Below, in pieces: positions 46,165 through 58,183 of a DNA stretch of 64,000 nucleotides. The notes under the pieces are model-generated. The model made no database searches, had not been told where the DNA came from, and saw only the letters and a program-made list of their open reading frames with translations. A program made the position numbers and the translations under genes. Origin of the DNA: Aquilaria yunnanensis (taxonomy: Eukaryota > Streptophyta > Magnoliopsida > Malvales > Thymelaeaceae). The stretch lies in assembly GCA_039654915.1 (NCBI GenBank), contig CM077594.1, positions 98,966,893 through 99,030,892 on the forward strand, read 5' to 3'. Each line of letters opens with the position of its first letter. Positions within the stretch are counted from its first letter, which is position 1.

Positions 46165-46362
46165 ACTCCGGAGTTCGCTGAACAAGTACAGCGAGTCATA
46201 GCGGAGCAAACTGCACAGCAAGCATCACATTATGAGCGGAAGCTAGAACGTCTGAAGAGGAGACAACGAGCTGAGCTGGAGTACATATGTAATTCAATTG
46301 GCATTCCCCCGCCCGCACCACCTGCAGATGATGATGATGACTCGGGATCCGATGACGCATAG
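46165..46362 (+). pseudogene. Last-exon remnant of a CACTA-borne ORF
   Basis: After the acceptor GATGTGATGCAG (ending 46164) the frame reads TPEFAEQVQRVIAEQTAQQA, a charged helix (ERKLERLKRRQRAELEY), then PPPAPPADDDDDSGSDDA and a stop. It resembles the C-terminal end of the second ORF/transposase-associated protein of plant CACTA elements. Upstream coding exons are missing. An ATG at 46156 gives 68 aa, but translation as a stand-alone protein is doubtful. Confidence 0.55.
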
Positions 46363-47726
46363 ATCAGGTATATCATGCTACTATGTGTATTTATTAACAA
46401 ACATTCACTTAGTTTGGTTATGAAAACATGTAATTTAAACTCTACTGTAGCTCATGTGGATTTAGTAGTAAATTTCCAACTTGACTTAGTAATTTTAATT
46501 CTGTATGTTTGTTTTTATCATACAAGCCAATTTTTTATGAAATTTTGTGAGTTTTAAAAATTCACTACAAACGATATCAGTATCGGCAGTATACGAGGTT
46601 AACGTTTAAACAAAACATTCGATTGGAAATGGACAGTATACCGATAAATAATATAAATGAAAAAATAATTCGAAGCTAAAAATAAAATTTGGAAAATTTT
46701 CCAACTGCCTAGCAGTTGGAAATGTTTCCAATGGCTTAAAAAATTTCCAACTGTCAGGCAGTTGGAAAATTTTCCAACTGGCACATTTCCAACTTTCTAG
46801 TGTATTTTCCAACTGCCTTCATTTCCAACTGCTCAGGCAGTTGGAAAATTTTTCAACTACTCAAGCAGTTGAAATGGTTCCAACTACTCTGGCAAATTTT
46901 CCAACTGCCAAGGCAGTTGGAAAATCAAAAGATAAAAAAAATTAATGAAGCCGTTGGAAAATTCTCCAACTGCTTCATTTCCAACGGCTGACAATTGGAA
47001 GTTCCAACTGCTCACTTTTGGGCAGTTGGAAAATTAACTTCCAACGAATGATTTTCCAACGGACTATTTTCCAACTGCCTGCCGTTGGAAACAGTCCATT
47101 TCCAACGGCTGGCAGTTGGAAATGGCAGTTGGAAAATCAAATTTTTTTAGTAGTGTAACCATAAGGTCTAAATTAAGATTTTAAAAATTTCTGTTGGATT
47201 GTATTAAAAATACATGAGATAAAATATATATATTTTAAACAAAAGGGGTAAAGTGTAATTTTTTCTACATCTCAAGGGGTAAATTGTAATTAACCCTAGT
47301 TCATTTGAAGATATTGTGGTAAAATACGGGCTTCATTTGAGAAAATTTCAACATTTTGGACTATAGAGAAAATTAAGCCTAATTATTGGGATTTGGCAAT
47401 AGATTTCCGGAACCCATCACTTATAACCTCCGTTTTTTTTTTTGGGAAAAAGAAGAAGAATCAAAGAACAAAGTGTATATACTCATAAAAAAAGAAAAAA
47501 AGAACATAGTAGTACAAGTGACTAACTATCGAACGTATATCTTGCTCCATTTAATTTTGTTTAGAGAACCTAGGTTTAGTGAAACAATTGTATGAACAAT
47601 TTTTATATAGTTTTGTAGATTCTGAGAAACTAGTTCATTGTGAGTGGCTAAGACTAGTGACTTTTTTTTTTTTTTTTTAAGTAAGAGACTGTTAACTTTG
47701 GTAATATACCATGGATATCATGCACA

Positions 47727-48999
47727 TATGTCTAATTAGATATAGGGATGATTTTACTATTTTGCCCCCAAAATTTTCTTCCTTAACCAGTCGTTTTCTC
47801 TTTCTCATCCCCGCCAGCGCCGACCACCGCCGCTCTTCGTTCCAGACAAATTGTCGGCGATCGAATCGCGTCACCGCACTCTCTGCTCCGATCAAATCGC
47901 GCCTGGCCTCTCGTCGCGCCTAGTTTTGCCTCGAATTGCGTCAGATCAGCGCCGCCTCGCGTCGTGCCTGGCTTTGCCTCGCCCCGCACCTCGCCGTTTC
48001 GCCTCGTCGCTTCCTCTCCACACTCGCCTGAGACTCGCCTCCTTAAATCGTCGCGCGGTTCGCTTCACCGATCGTCCGATCGGATCCCTGTTCTCTGCCT
48101 CTCGTCGCGCCTGACTTTGCCTCTCTTCGCCTCGCCTCGCCTCGCCTCGGTGCCGCCTCCGATTCTTAGATCACAGTCGATTCCCTTCCTTCGGCTCCGC
48201 CATAGCAACAAATACTTAGATCTGGCGGCTTCTGCAGGGTGATGGCAGACATTGGAGGCACCAGCGATGGACGGAGAAGATGAAGCTTTTGCGATCTCCT
48301 GAAGACGAAGACGAAGACGCAATTCAATTGAGCGACATGAATGCACCAATGATGCAACAAGCCTGATATTCGACGACTCGATGACGACAACGCCACGGCG
48401 ACTATGTGATGAGCCAGGATCGGAGCAATCGGAGCAGAGGCAAAGCTGGGAGTAAATTGACATTTTGTCCCTTTTTTTTAGACACTTTTTTTAGAGACAC
48501 GCTTTAGACATTTTGTCACTTTTTTTTAGACACTTTTACACATTTTATTAGACATTTTTTATTGTTTCAATTAATTATTTTTGAAAAGAATAAATTGTCT
48601 ACGTATTGGTCAGACACTTCTAAATATTTCTTTAGATACTTTTACACATTCATTTAGACACTTTTTTATTATTTTAATTAGTTATTTTTAAAGAGAGTAA
48701 ATTATCTACATATTAGTCAGACACTTCTAAATATTTTTTTAGACACTTTTCGTCATCCATTCAGACACTTTTCGTCATCCATTCAGACACTTTTCATTTT
48801 TTCGAATATGACATATGACGTATACTGCGAGATCATGATGTATGACAGTTCGGCAGCAGCACCGGCAGCAGCAGCAAGCTAGGGTTTTTTTGTGAAGAAG
48901 AATATTTTAACTAAGGGTATTTTTGTCAATTGTTTTAATAATTTATGCCTTATATATAGAAGATTAAGGGATGGGTTACTATGTCTAATTAGACATAGG
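47727..48999. mobile_element. Putative TIR element with GC-rich cargo (1.27 kb)
   Basis: Left TATGTCTAATTAGATATAG (47727-47745) and inverted right end CCTATGTCTAATTAGACATAG form near-identical termini. Because the motif is itself palindromic, the ends also read as direct repeats. TGCACA (47721-47726) and TGCATA (49000-49005) may be the TSD. Inside, 47800-48450 is strongly GC-rich with CCTCG repeats and reads like captured exon or 5'-UTR sequence; long ORFs there overlap on both strands and are not convincing. 48470-48800 is a minisatellite. Confidence 0.5.
48470..48805. repeat. TTAGACACTTTT minisatellite
   Basis: Short TTTAGACACTTTT words are organised into two ~110-bp higher-order units (ending GTCAGACACTTCTAAATAT), followed by three 22-bp units of TCATCCATTCAGACACTTTT. 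Confidence 0.85.
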
Positions 49000-49090
49000 T
49001 GCATAATAAAAGAACTATAATGTGCTAGTCTTAACGCTTACCAACATACAATGAATTGATATGCCTATCTGTGGTCATGTTCGCATTTTT

Positions 49091-49093
<3 letters not shown>

Positions 49094-49148
<55 letters not shown>
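49094..49148. repeat. (TA)n microsatellite
   Basis: About 27 uninterrupted AT dinucleotides. Confidence 0.98.
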
Positions 49149-49152
<4 letters not shown>

Positions 49153-50784
49153 CTTCCAAAGACCATTGTTTTAGAATACCTCGAGACATGCTTAGAATCA
49201 ACTCTAGTTTCGGCATGTAAGCTTCCTCTCCAATTTTACGTGTGTTCTTTATGCGGCTTCGTACGTCCAGAGTCTATATATTATGGTCAACCTATACGAA
49301 AAGAGGCACAAAATAATATTGTTAAGATAGGTCTTGAACATGGAATTGGAGGCTAAGAATACCTCTCTAAAATCTTATAATAGATGCACTAAACATCCCG
49401 AGATCCAATAAATTGGTAGATCAAGTTCAGAAAGCCAACATATATCTTAGATTTTTAATATTGTTATAGTCAGATACACTGCACCTTGTAAATTATAACT
49501 ACACTATATGATATACTGCGTTGCATGCTATTATATCATTTAAAAAAATATTAAAATATTATTTTAAGATAAAAAAATAAAAAAATATATAATATTTTGC
49601 ATAATTTTATATTTATTCTAATTATTCTCATCATAATCTTCATAAGATAAATAAAATATATTTATACATGTTCTCTACTTTGGTAAATATTTAATGCATC
49701 CAATTTGTGAAAAATTTTGCTCATAAGAGTATGTGCAACTAATAGCTTTAATGGTGACTGGGTGAGAGACGGAGATCACATGAAAGTTCAAATAAAATGA
49801 CAAATGAAATATAAAAATTAAAATAAACTGATTCCAACAATTTTTAAATTTCAATCGTGTTAAAATTTACCAATTTAACTTTGTTCTTAAAACAAAAAGA
49901 ATGAAATAACATCAACATTTATGTTAAAATATGTCTATTAATTATATTTTGTCATTTTGTATGTGTATATATTATACATTAATTTATACCATTTAAAATG
50001 ATATAAGATAAAATACCTTTTTTTTCCTAATCCATATATCGTGGTACGCTACTTGCGTATTGTATGGTATAACATGATAAATTGTAAAAAAAAAAAAAAT
50101 TATAAAAATGTAAAGGTACTTAAGATACTCATATTAACTGTGCTGCGAATTGATAAGTGCTGTAGGAACATATTACAGAGGACCACATACTTGCGTTACG
50201 GTTTACTATGAAATTGAAGAACATATATGCATAGCATACACGGAATTTCAAACATAAGTAATTTATTTGCCATTTGCTGAAGAGTAAAACGGGGAATCAA
50301 CAAATTAAAATCTGAGTTCAGCTCGAGCTCTCCAAGGTGAGTCAGCAAAATAGGAAGGTTTAAGAAAATTATTGCAGTTCATGAATGAAAACTAGGAGGG
50401 TATGTGGAGGTGTTGGAGCAATGGCTGGAGACAGGATGGTGCCTTGGGAGGTGGGGAACTGATGATGTAGAAGTTTTGGCTGACCTGATGCAAGGCCATG
50501 CCATTGCCATGGGCCGCCAGGTCATATTGGCCCGTTGGACGTGGTCTTACGATTTATGCATGCGTCCAACTTGCGATTTTTTTTTTTATATATATATTTT
50601 GGTATAACACTAGCTAGCTATCTGTTACAGAATTTAAGAGATAATTTATAGATTTTGACTGTTCACAGTGCTCTTATGCATGGATTTGAACCCAAACTTG
50701 CGTCTTTTTGGTCTTTTACTTCACCACCTCAACAAGTATATATCTTCACAAACTTTTGAGGGCTTAACCCCTAACATTAAAATT
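49149..50784. other. AT-rich intergenic DNA, no gene seen
   Basis: No supported gene. ORF 50404-50607 (67 aa, W-rich) has no recognised domain. Confidence 0.4.
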
Positions 50785-51126
50785 TAGTTTGTTTTAACTT
50801 AAGTTAATTGATTATAAAATATTTTTTTTTTATTCTTATATTTTTTTAGTCAAAACTAATTTTAATTAAAAATCAATATTACGTAGCTGCAATAATCCAT
50901 TGAAAATAAAATTTTTTTGTAATCTTTCTAAATTTTTATAAATTTTTCTAATCTAAAACATTAAAAAAGAAAAATTTATTAAAATTTAATAACATTATAA
51001 AAATTTACTTTCAAATGGATTATTACATCTATATAATATTGACTTTCAAATGATATTAATTTTAGATAACAAAAATATAAAAAAAAATTAATCATTTGAC
51101 TTAAGTTAAAATAAATTGACTCTAAA
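50785..51126. mobile_element. Foldback MITE family A, copy 2
   Basis: Left TTTTAACTTAAGTTAATTGA and inverted right TTTTAACTTAAGTCAAATGA; the interior word AATATTACGTAGCTGCAATA is matched inverted by ATTACATCTATATAATATTG. Confidence 0.8.
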
Positions 51127-53282
51127 ACTACGCATTAATTAGTTGTGCTCTGAAGTGGGTAGGCTGAAGTTCACCAAGCTTAATGGGAAATAAACTAGAC
51201 ACATGTGTATTCCCTAGTTTTTCTCGGAAGTTATTATGTCATGCACAACCCTTTGTACGAACCGTTAGATTGAGATGTCCTTAATTAGCTCTTAATAGAA
51301 ACACTACCAGCACTACTAAACGGAGTTAGGTTGGGGTGTAGGTATGATTATATTAAGTTCATAACCTCTAGAGCAAAAAAACGCGTCCCATTAGGAACCT
51401 TTAATTAAGCAGGTAAGCGGACACAAAAGGGATGCGTATCAGATGATGTGGTGGTACTAACTAATATCTTATCACAACAATTAGACATAATGATGCAACC
51501 CCTTAACCACTAGCTACACATCAATAAAGCCAAAGGCAAAGGCAACCAAACACAATTCACAAAGATCATGTCCTATTACTAGTTATATACAGCCACCTTC
51601 CAATCCCGATTGGTTCAACTAATTACAAATTAATTAAAACCTCTGGGTTCTTAGCTAGAAGCTCTAACTAGTCTCTAAATCAGTAGTATATAATATATGT
51701 ACAAACGTGTAAGGCACTGGTATTAAACATGCATATTCTTGACGGCTAACAGCCGAGAATTCACGGAAAGGGATAGATGCGATACATTAGTAGTTGCAGG
51801 ATGGAGATGAGAATGGTTTCTTCCTCGGAGCTTCCGTGAAGACGGATATATTAAGATAATTAAACTATTAACAACATTGTTTTGTGTTTTGCATTCGTGA
51901 AATCCTTGTTAAAGGAAATGAAATCTTGCTGGTGGCGCAATATCCAATACAAAATTGTACTATGGGCTTTTCGGTTGGAGAGACAGGAGAAGAGATTCCT
52001 GACCAGGTCTTAACTTGTGAGACCCATTCCTTGTTTTTCAAAACTTTGGAAGACAATTGTGTTCCTATAAAGTTGACTTTTGTTTCGGAAAGGGCTTTAG
52101 GATTAAAATGTTTAAATGATAAAATAATTTGCAACCGACACAGCAGTACTTCAAGTGAAATTCAAAAAGAGTTGGGATTTGATTGTAAGAAATGCATTAA
52201 ATTTAGGACTTCTAATGCCTTTTTTCCATTTTTCTTTTCAAAATTTATTTTGAAAAAATAAAAGAAAATAAAAAAAAGAAAGAAATAATTACTAGGCAGT
52301 CACCGACACCTAAAACTAAACAAATGTGAGGTTGGAAGCTAGATAGAATGAGACTGGGGGGGTTGTTAAACTGGGACAGGACCGGAGTTTGGAGTTTTGT
52401 TAGTATTTGGTCGCGGGGGTTGCCATATTTTAGACGAGTCCTCAAACTTAATGGCTTTAAGCACGATCGGGAATGGGATTTTAGAAGTCAAGGATGGCCT
52501 TGCTGGGGTTACGTTGCGTGAGAAAATTAATTAAGCCACTTGCCTTGCGTTTACGTTGATAATTTAAGAGGTAGGAGCAACTTAGCTTCAACTTTCTCTC
52601 TCAATCGGCTGCAAAAATAAGGACGCCCGGCCATGAATATTAACGCTATTAATTCTTTTAAACTCACAAAAGAATATATTATACGTTACAATTTCAAATG
52701 AATGGTAGCAGAAGCAATTCTATTGAGAGGAACCGGTGGATTTTTTGCCCATGAAATGTACTGTAACAGCAACCAAAACCGATAGAAACATCGTTACTGA
52801 TTCGCAAGCCCATGATTGCTGCAAGGTAAACCTAGGAGGTTAAAATCGATTAGAAAATTAGCCAATCAACTTTACCTAACAAAAAAAAGAAAGCCTTGGA
52901 TTATTGTTGATGGGAATGGGGGCCCGGCCCGGCACGGCAAATTAGAAAGTGAAACGGTGATTTTATCATGGCCATAGTCTATATATTAGAAGCGTGACCA
53001 CTTGTTAATTTCCTTGTAGCTCAGGAAGCACAACAGGGAGGGACACCGGAGCGTTGATTTAAGAATTATATATAAATAAATTTACAAAATGTAACAGGTC
53101 GCTTTAATTTTGAGAGACAGTAGGTAAAATGTCCATACAAGAAAGCCTCATTTTTTTCCAAAACTATTTTCTACGATACAATTAAGAAAAATGGGAGAGT
53201 GAGAAAGAAAGAAGAACAGGAATCGGGAATTGTTCAAACTGTAATCATATTATAAGTTGTTGATAAGTCATTAACTTACAAT
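51127..53282. other. Intergenic DNA with one doubtful ORF
   Basis: No firm gene. An open frame at 51884-52261 on the plus strand has no ATG at its head (it starts GTG); the first ATG (about 51962) leaves about 99 aa, including TMGFSVGETGEEIPDQVLTC. No family is recognised, and the C-terminus turns F/K-rich as it enters low-complexity DNA. Confidence 0.35.
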
Positions 53283-53620
53283 CAATTCATTTTAACTTAA
53301 ATTAATTGATTGTAAAATAATTTATTTTTATTCTTACATCTTTTTTACCTAAAATTAATTTTATTTAAAAGACAATATTATGTAGTTACAATACTTCATT
53401 GAAAATACAATTTTTGTAATCTTACTATTTTTTTTTTAATTTTTTTAGTTTAAGATATTTAAAAGAAAAAATTCATAAAAATTTAAAAATATTATAATTT
53501 TTTTTTCAAATGAATTATTATATTTACATAATATTAGCTTTTAAATAAAATTAATTTTAAATAAAAAAATATAAAAATAAAAATAAATCAATTGACTTAA
53601 ATTAAAATAAATTAGCCCTA
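53283..53620. mobile_element. Foldback MITE family A, copy 3
   Basis: Left TTTTAACTTAAATTAATTGA and inverted right TTTTAATTTAAGTCAATTGA; the AATATTATGTAGTTACAATA core is matched by ATTATATTTACATAATATTA. Confidence 0.8.
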
Positions 53621-53649
53621 AGATTCATGTACAGTGTCATGACCCAGCT

Positions 53650-53651
<2 letters not shown>

Positions 53652-53682
<31 letters not shown>
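53652..53682. repeat. (TA)n microsatellite
   Basis: About 15 AT dinucleotides. Confidence 0.95.
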
Positions 53683-53684
<2 letters not shown>

Positions 53685-54239
53685 AAGAATGAATGGTGCA
53701 TCAAGTTCTATAATATAATGTATGTGAGTATATGGTTGTACAGTACAAATTACGCTTGCCAAAAAAGTCAAAACCAAGAGATGGGCATGAAGAAGAATAA
53801 GAAATGATAGAAGGGGATGAGAATCAAGGCGGTTGCTGGTTGGAGACACGAGCAAAGGCCAAAATAAGCCGCACTAGCTAAAATAAAACACCGAAAAGGC
53901 TCTCCCTTCCCTCTCCCTCCAAGGCTCCAACCACTAACTAATAGGGGTTTTTATTAATTTTTGGGTCTCCTCCTGCTCCTTAAGCTTAAGCCAATTAGCT
54001 ACGCCCAAACATACATACACACACACACATATATTTCTTCATCCGTACGTCTTAACTCCTTTATACAAACATACAATATATATATACATATTGGTGATGG
54101 ATGCATCACCGCTTCCTTTTTACCCATTTCTTATTCCTCGGAACAAATAAAGTGCACCGCACGCATGGCATGGCATCTATATATTAATTATCTTCTTTAA
54201 TTCTATTAAATACTTTGGAATTTCGGGCAGAATTAATTA

Positions 54240-54676
54240 GGTTAATTAAAATTTTTCACCTAAGGTTTAGGAGAAATTACACTTTATCCCTCTTATTTAA
54301 AAAATATACACTTTATCCCTACTTTTTTAATACAATCTGACAGCAAATTTTGAAATCTTAATTTAAACATTACAGTAGAAATTTCTAAGTAATTTCAATC
54401 TATATGATATTTTTCTTACATTTAATGAATATTTTGAATTCTCAATTTTTTCTTTCTGTAAATGAAAAACAGTATTTTTTTTAATGTCAATTAACTGTAA
54501 AACAAGTACCATATAGATTGAAATTACTTGAAGATGAGTACTGCACAATGTAAATTAAGATTTTATAAATTGCTGTTAGATTGTATTAAAAAGAAATGAG
54601 CAAAATATATATTTTTGAAACAAAAAGAGCAAAGTGTAATTTCACATAAATCTCAGCGGCAAATTATAATTATCTC
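54240..54676. mobile_element. Mutator-type MITE, uninterrupted copy (437 bp)
   Basis: A perfect 9-bp TSD AATTAATTA flanks it (54231-54239 and 54677-54685). TIRs share GAAATTACACTTT. Its centre, ATTACTTGAAGATGAGTACT, is the site where the CACTA element entered the paralogue at 43714-47295. Confidence 0.9.
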
Positions 54677-54689
54677 AATTAATTAAATA

Positions 54690-56942
54690 GTAAATAGAAT
54701 ATTTATTTCATTCTCCTGTATTCATTTTTATTACCTTTGATGAATTAGTTATTTATATTAACAGTATTGTCCAATCTCGATAGCTCTCATACCTCGTTTG
54801 AGTTGATGGGTTTGATTCCTATTTTTCAAAAAATCAAATCAAATTATTCAAATTTCTTATGAGTTCTTTTTTTCTTTTTATCTTTCGCCACCTTTCTACG
54901 CTCTTGTATATTTCAGGTTGGTTTAATTGTAGGTTTAGTAAATGTGAAGTGGGATTTCTTCTTTTCATGATCGAGTGTTTGTTTTCGTTTGTACGTCGAC
55001 ACCTGTCATCCCATCTATGTCCAAATTATTGCCACCTCCATCAATGTACGTACACTTTGTGTTCATTGATTCCCTTTCTTTTTTGCAGTTACAATCATGC
55101 CCCTGATTAGAAGTTGGCAACTATGGTCATTTTTTTATCCATTCCTATTGTTTTGATTTGTGTTTGTTTGGATCATTTGTCAGCGTTGTTTTTTTATGAT
55201 AAGTATTTGGTTGTACCCTAGCTTTCTATATGTTGATATGAATGTTGTTCTGATGAAATTCTTTGAGAGTAATGTGATATTTGATAAGTCTGTATTAGGT
55301 TAATTCATTGAAGAGTACTCAGTACTCCCCTGAGATGCAGTTTTATCTCTTTTTCTCCAGACTTGGCAGATTGCTGCACATGAGGTTGCCGTCTGTATGT
55401 CACAGTGGCTATGAGAATCAGTCATCAAGTGATATTGGCAAGGCATATCATCATTTGAAACCCTTTTTGCTAACTGTAGAGTCCTAAAAATATTTGATTG
55501 TTCAACATTATCATACTCTTTACACTGATTAGCACATTTCAAACAAACAACCACTGAATCCCCTTAAGTGCAAAAATTCAACAGAGGTCAAGACAGTCCT
55601 TCAGATACCTTTATCCAATAACTAATCATTAATCCTAAAGGAAAAGAATTAGACATTATTTTTTCCTCTAAATTGTATTAAGACTCCATCTAACCTAATC
55701 CACACACTTTTTTTTTATTCCAGGAAAATAGCAAAGGCTTCAAACACAACCTGAACAGAACAAGAAAAAATTGAGGTGTGTCCCAAACTAGTAAGACAAA
55801 AATCGTAAGCCTTGCTTTTATTCAACCTCTTCCCATCTGTTATCATATTGTAATACTCATTTCCATACTTACTCCACATTACTTTCTCCCACTAGGAACT
55901 TTGGCGAAACAACAAGTGACAAACATGTGGACACAAAGAAATCAAATGACATTGGCAATGTTAGCACAACCCCCCAACTACAGATCATGAAACACTTATC
56001 ACTTATATATATATCTACAAATGCTATGAAATATATGCCAATAAAATGTAATAAATGTAACTAAAAACTATTTATGTGTAAAACATATGTAAAATCCAAT
56101 TAGCAGTTACCTTTTTTATTCAAAAAAACATCTATCTTGCTCAACAAGTTACAGTTCTGTCCTAGCTTTAAAGCATGAATAACCCTCCAAGTTTTTGTTA
56201 TTAGCAAGTAGTCATTGTATGAAAATTGTCACCTCCATCATTTTCACATGGACAAAAAAGGAAAATGTTTAGTACAAAACTATTGGTTTTCTTTCCAAGT
56301 ATCCATGATAAATTTACCACTATCAACAAAATATCAATATAAAAAAATTAAATACTTTCCCTATTTCACTTTGGATGAAACATTCAGTTTTGGTATGAAG
56401 ATTAAAGAAAGATAAAAAGGTAGATATTAAAATGATAGTTTGAAAGAGAATATGGTAAAGTAATTTATTAAATATAGAAATGTTGCATAACTTTACGATA
56501 GCCCAAAATAGAATATATTGTATCTTTTTTTAGACAAAAAGGGTATTATTTTTTTTTATACAGAGAAGTGATGTCAGGGAAACAATGTGAATAACATATT
56601 TTGGTAATAACTACAAATTTTACTTACTGAATCAAAGTTTTCATTTCAAATGAAAGATCAATTATACAATAACAATTATCATTTATATAAGAGCCTTATT
56701 TACATGATGGAGTCACACTATGACTATGGGCACCACATAAGGCCAGCAATGACGGGCACACAGGATGTGTCTGTGACTCCTGTGTTTTACTTGACATAAT
56801 GACAATATAGTTGAAGTATTTGTAAAGTTCTATTGTCACTCATTCTTAAAAACACATAATACTAAAGTTTCCATGAAGGGTTTAAAATTGCCTTTAAATG
56901 ACTAGCTTTCGACTTGTGCTGTGAGTAAACAATTTTAAAGAT
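54690..56942. other. Intergenic DNA, no gene seen
   Basis: No recognisable gene. Short ORFs at 54859-55110 and 55300-55554 (minus) lack domains, and splice-consistent extensions were not found. Confidence 0.4.
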
Positions 56943-56951
56943 AACCAAAAA

Positions 56952-58183
56952 GGTAAAAAGGGAAAATTTACTGTTAAATTATAGTGGGTACGGTAATTTT
57001 GTCATTAAATTTTTTTTTTATAGGAAAATTTGCTATTAACATTTTTAAGTGGAAATGAGCCAAACCTTTTATCGAACAATTTGAGCTCAAACTTTATTTT
57101 TTGGTTATCAAGCCAAATTTAGTAAGTCTCAAGTTAAGCTTCGAGCTACATTTTATATTTGAACTTTTAACTAGTTAAGCTTTAAGCCTAGTATTGTTCA
57201 GCTTAAACTTTTATAGAGCCTAATGAGCCTAATATTTCTTAATATAAAAAATAATATTATTTTTATTTTTATTATACCTAAAGCCTAAAATTATAATATA
57301 TATTTCTTAAATTAAGCTTAAACCTTGAATCAAGCTTTAAGCCTATTAAGCCACCAAACCAAGCCCAAACCTTTTCAAGTAGAGTTTTGAGCCCCTTTTT
57401 TCCGAGCTCAAACCTGATCTGAGTTTCGAGCCTGAGGTGTTCGGGCTCAACTGAGCTTGTTTCCACCCCTATTTTAAGTAATTTGCCACTGGCTGTTAAA
57501 TGGTAAGAATATTCTATTTATTGAAAAAATATTCCATGACACAACTCATAAATTAGCTCCTAAAAGTTTTCTCCTTAAACCTAGCTACCCAAACATTTTA
57601 TAACACCTTCATGAGTCAAAACTTTGGGTTTGACCACACATCCCCATTGCTGAGCATTATTGTTTTCGCATTTCTCATTGTTTCCAAGCAACGTTCTACC
57701 ATTGCAGTCATCAATCCTTTATTCTAGAACTTTATTCTAGAATTGCAAGGCCTTTGGATTTAGTCATACTCACATCAACTAAACCCTATTTGATTAGGAT
57801 TTGTTCTAAGGAACATTTCTAGGAATGTTTTCGAGATGTGTAAAAAAGTGAAGGCAACACTAATGGTAGAAGGGTGGGGGTGACTAAGGGTATAAAGGTT
57901 TGTTGGAGTGAAGATGATGGTAAAAATGATAGATTCAAAAACTTAGGGGCCAGAGTGTTAGATAAAGAAACTTATAATTGAAACTTGCATTTCTCTCACT
58001 TTTTCATGCTTGCCACATTAAGCAATCTTAACAGCCAGTGGCAACTTTGCTTCTAACACAAAATATTGATGATAAATTTGTATTTTCTAAAAAAAAATTA
58101 ATGGCAAATTTAACTATAAAAAAATTTTAGTGAAAAAATTACTCCACCATTATAATTTAGTGGTAAATTTGTCCTTTTTGCTG
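56952..58183. mobile_element. Long-TIR (Mutator-like) element with nested MITE
   Basis: The left end (GGTAAAAAGGGAAAATTTAC, AAATTATAGTGG) matches the inverted right end (AGCAAAAAGGACAAATTTAC, AAATTATAATGG) over about 130 bp. Flanks AACCAAAAA (56943-56951) and AACAAAAAA (58184-58192) are a 9-bp TSD with one mismatch. It is interrupted at 57050-57470 within its left TIR; the words flanking that insertion (TTTGCTATTAAC, TTTGCCACTGGCTGTTAA) resume the arm. Confidence 0.75.
57050..57470. mobile_element. GAGCTC-rich TIR element (421 bp)
   Basis: Left TGGAAATGAGCC and inverted right AGGGGTGGAAACAAGCTCAG, flanked by ATTTTTAAG (57041-57049) and ATTTTAAG (57471-57478). The interior is built of GAGCTCAAAC / AAGCTTTAAGCC words. 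Same family as the fragments at 5.8 and 7.2 kb. Confidence 0.75.

Larger units (their letters stand above)
44024..47155 (+). mobile_element. Non-autonomous CACTA element (3.13 kb)
   Basis: Both ends carry CACTACTAAAAAAA as inverted repeats, with the 3-bp target duplication TAA (44021-44023 and 47156-47158); TIR and TSD are diagnostic for CACTA (En/Spm). Dense subterminal palindromes follow: the left arm is built on CCAACGGCTTTAGCCGTTGG, the right arm mainly on CCAACTGCCNNGCAGTTGG. Between them are a leader-like region (44840-45170, with GT/AG introns), an 0.9-kb degenerate repeat zone (about 45290-46140, GTTTAGGTAGTATATTTATG) and a last-exon-like ORF (46165-46362). Most of a transposase gene has been deleted. 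Confidence 0.95.
43714..47295. mobile_element. Mutator-type MITE, split by a CACTA element
   Basis: The left part (43714-44023) and right part (47156-47295) together match the uninterrupted copy at 54240-54676: ATTACACTTTA, AATTTCAATCTATATGAT and TTGAAGATGA on the left, and TAAATTAAGATTTTA and AAAGTGTAATTTTTTC-like sequence on the right. Flanks CTGGTTAAT (43705-43713) and CTAGTTCAT (47296-47304) may be a worn 9-bp TSD. Confidence 0.8.

Noticed and set aside
48065..48463. Minus-strand ORF of 132 codons in the GC-rich core
   Set aside because: The composition is low-complexity R/S/E-rich, overlapping plus-strand frames are equally open, and no domain is visible.
51884..52261. 125-aa hypothetical protein
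   Set aside because: It has no ATG at the head of the frame (it starts GTG), no splice support, and a low-complexity end.
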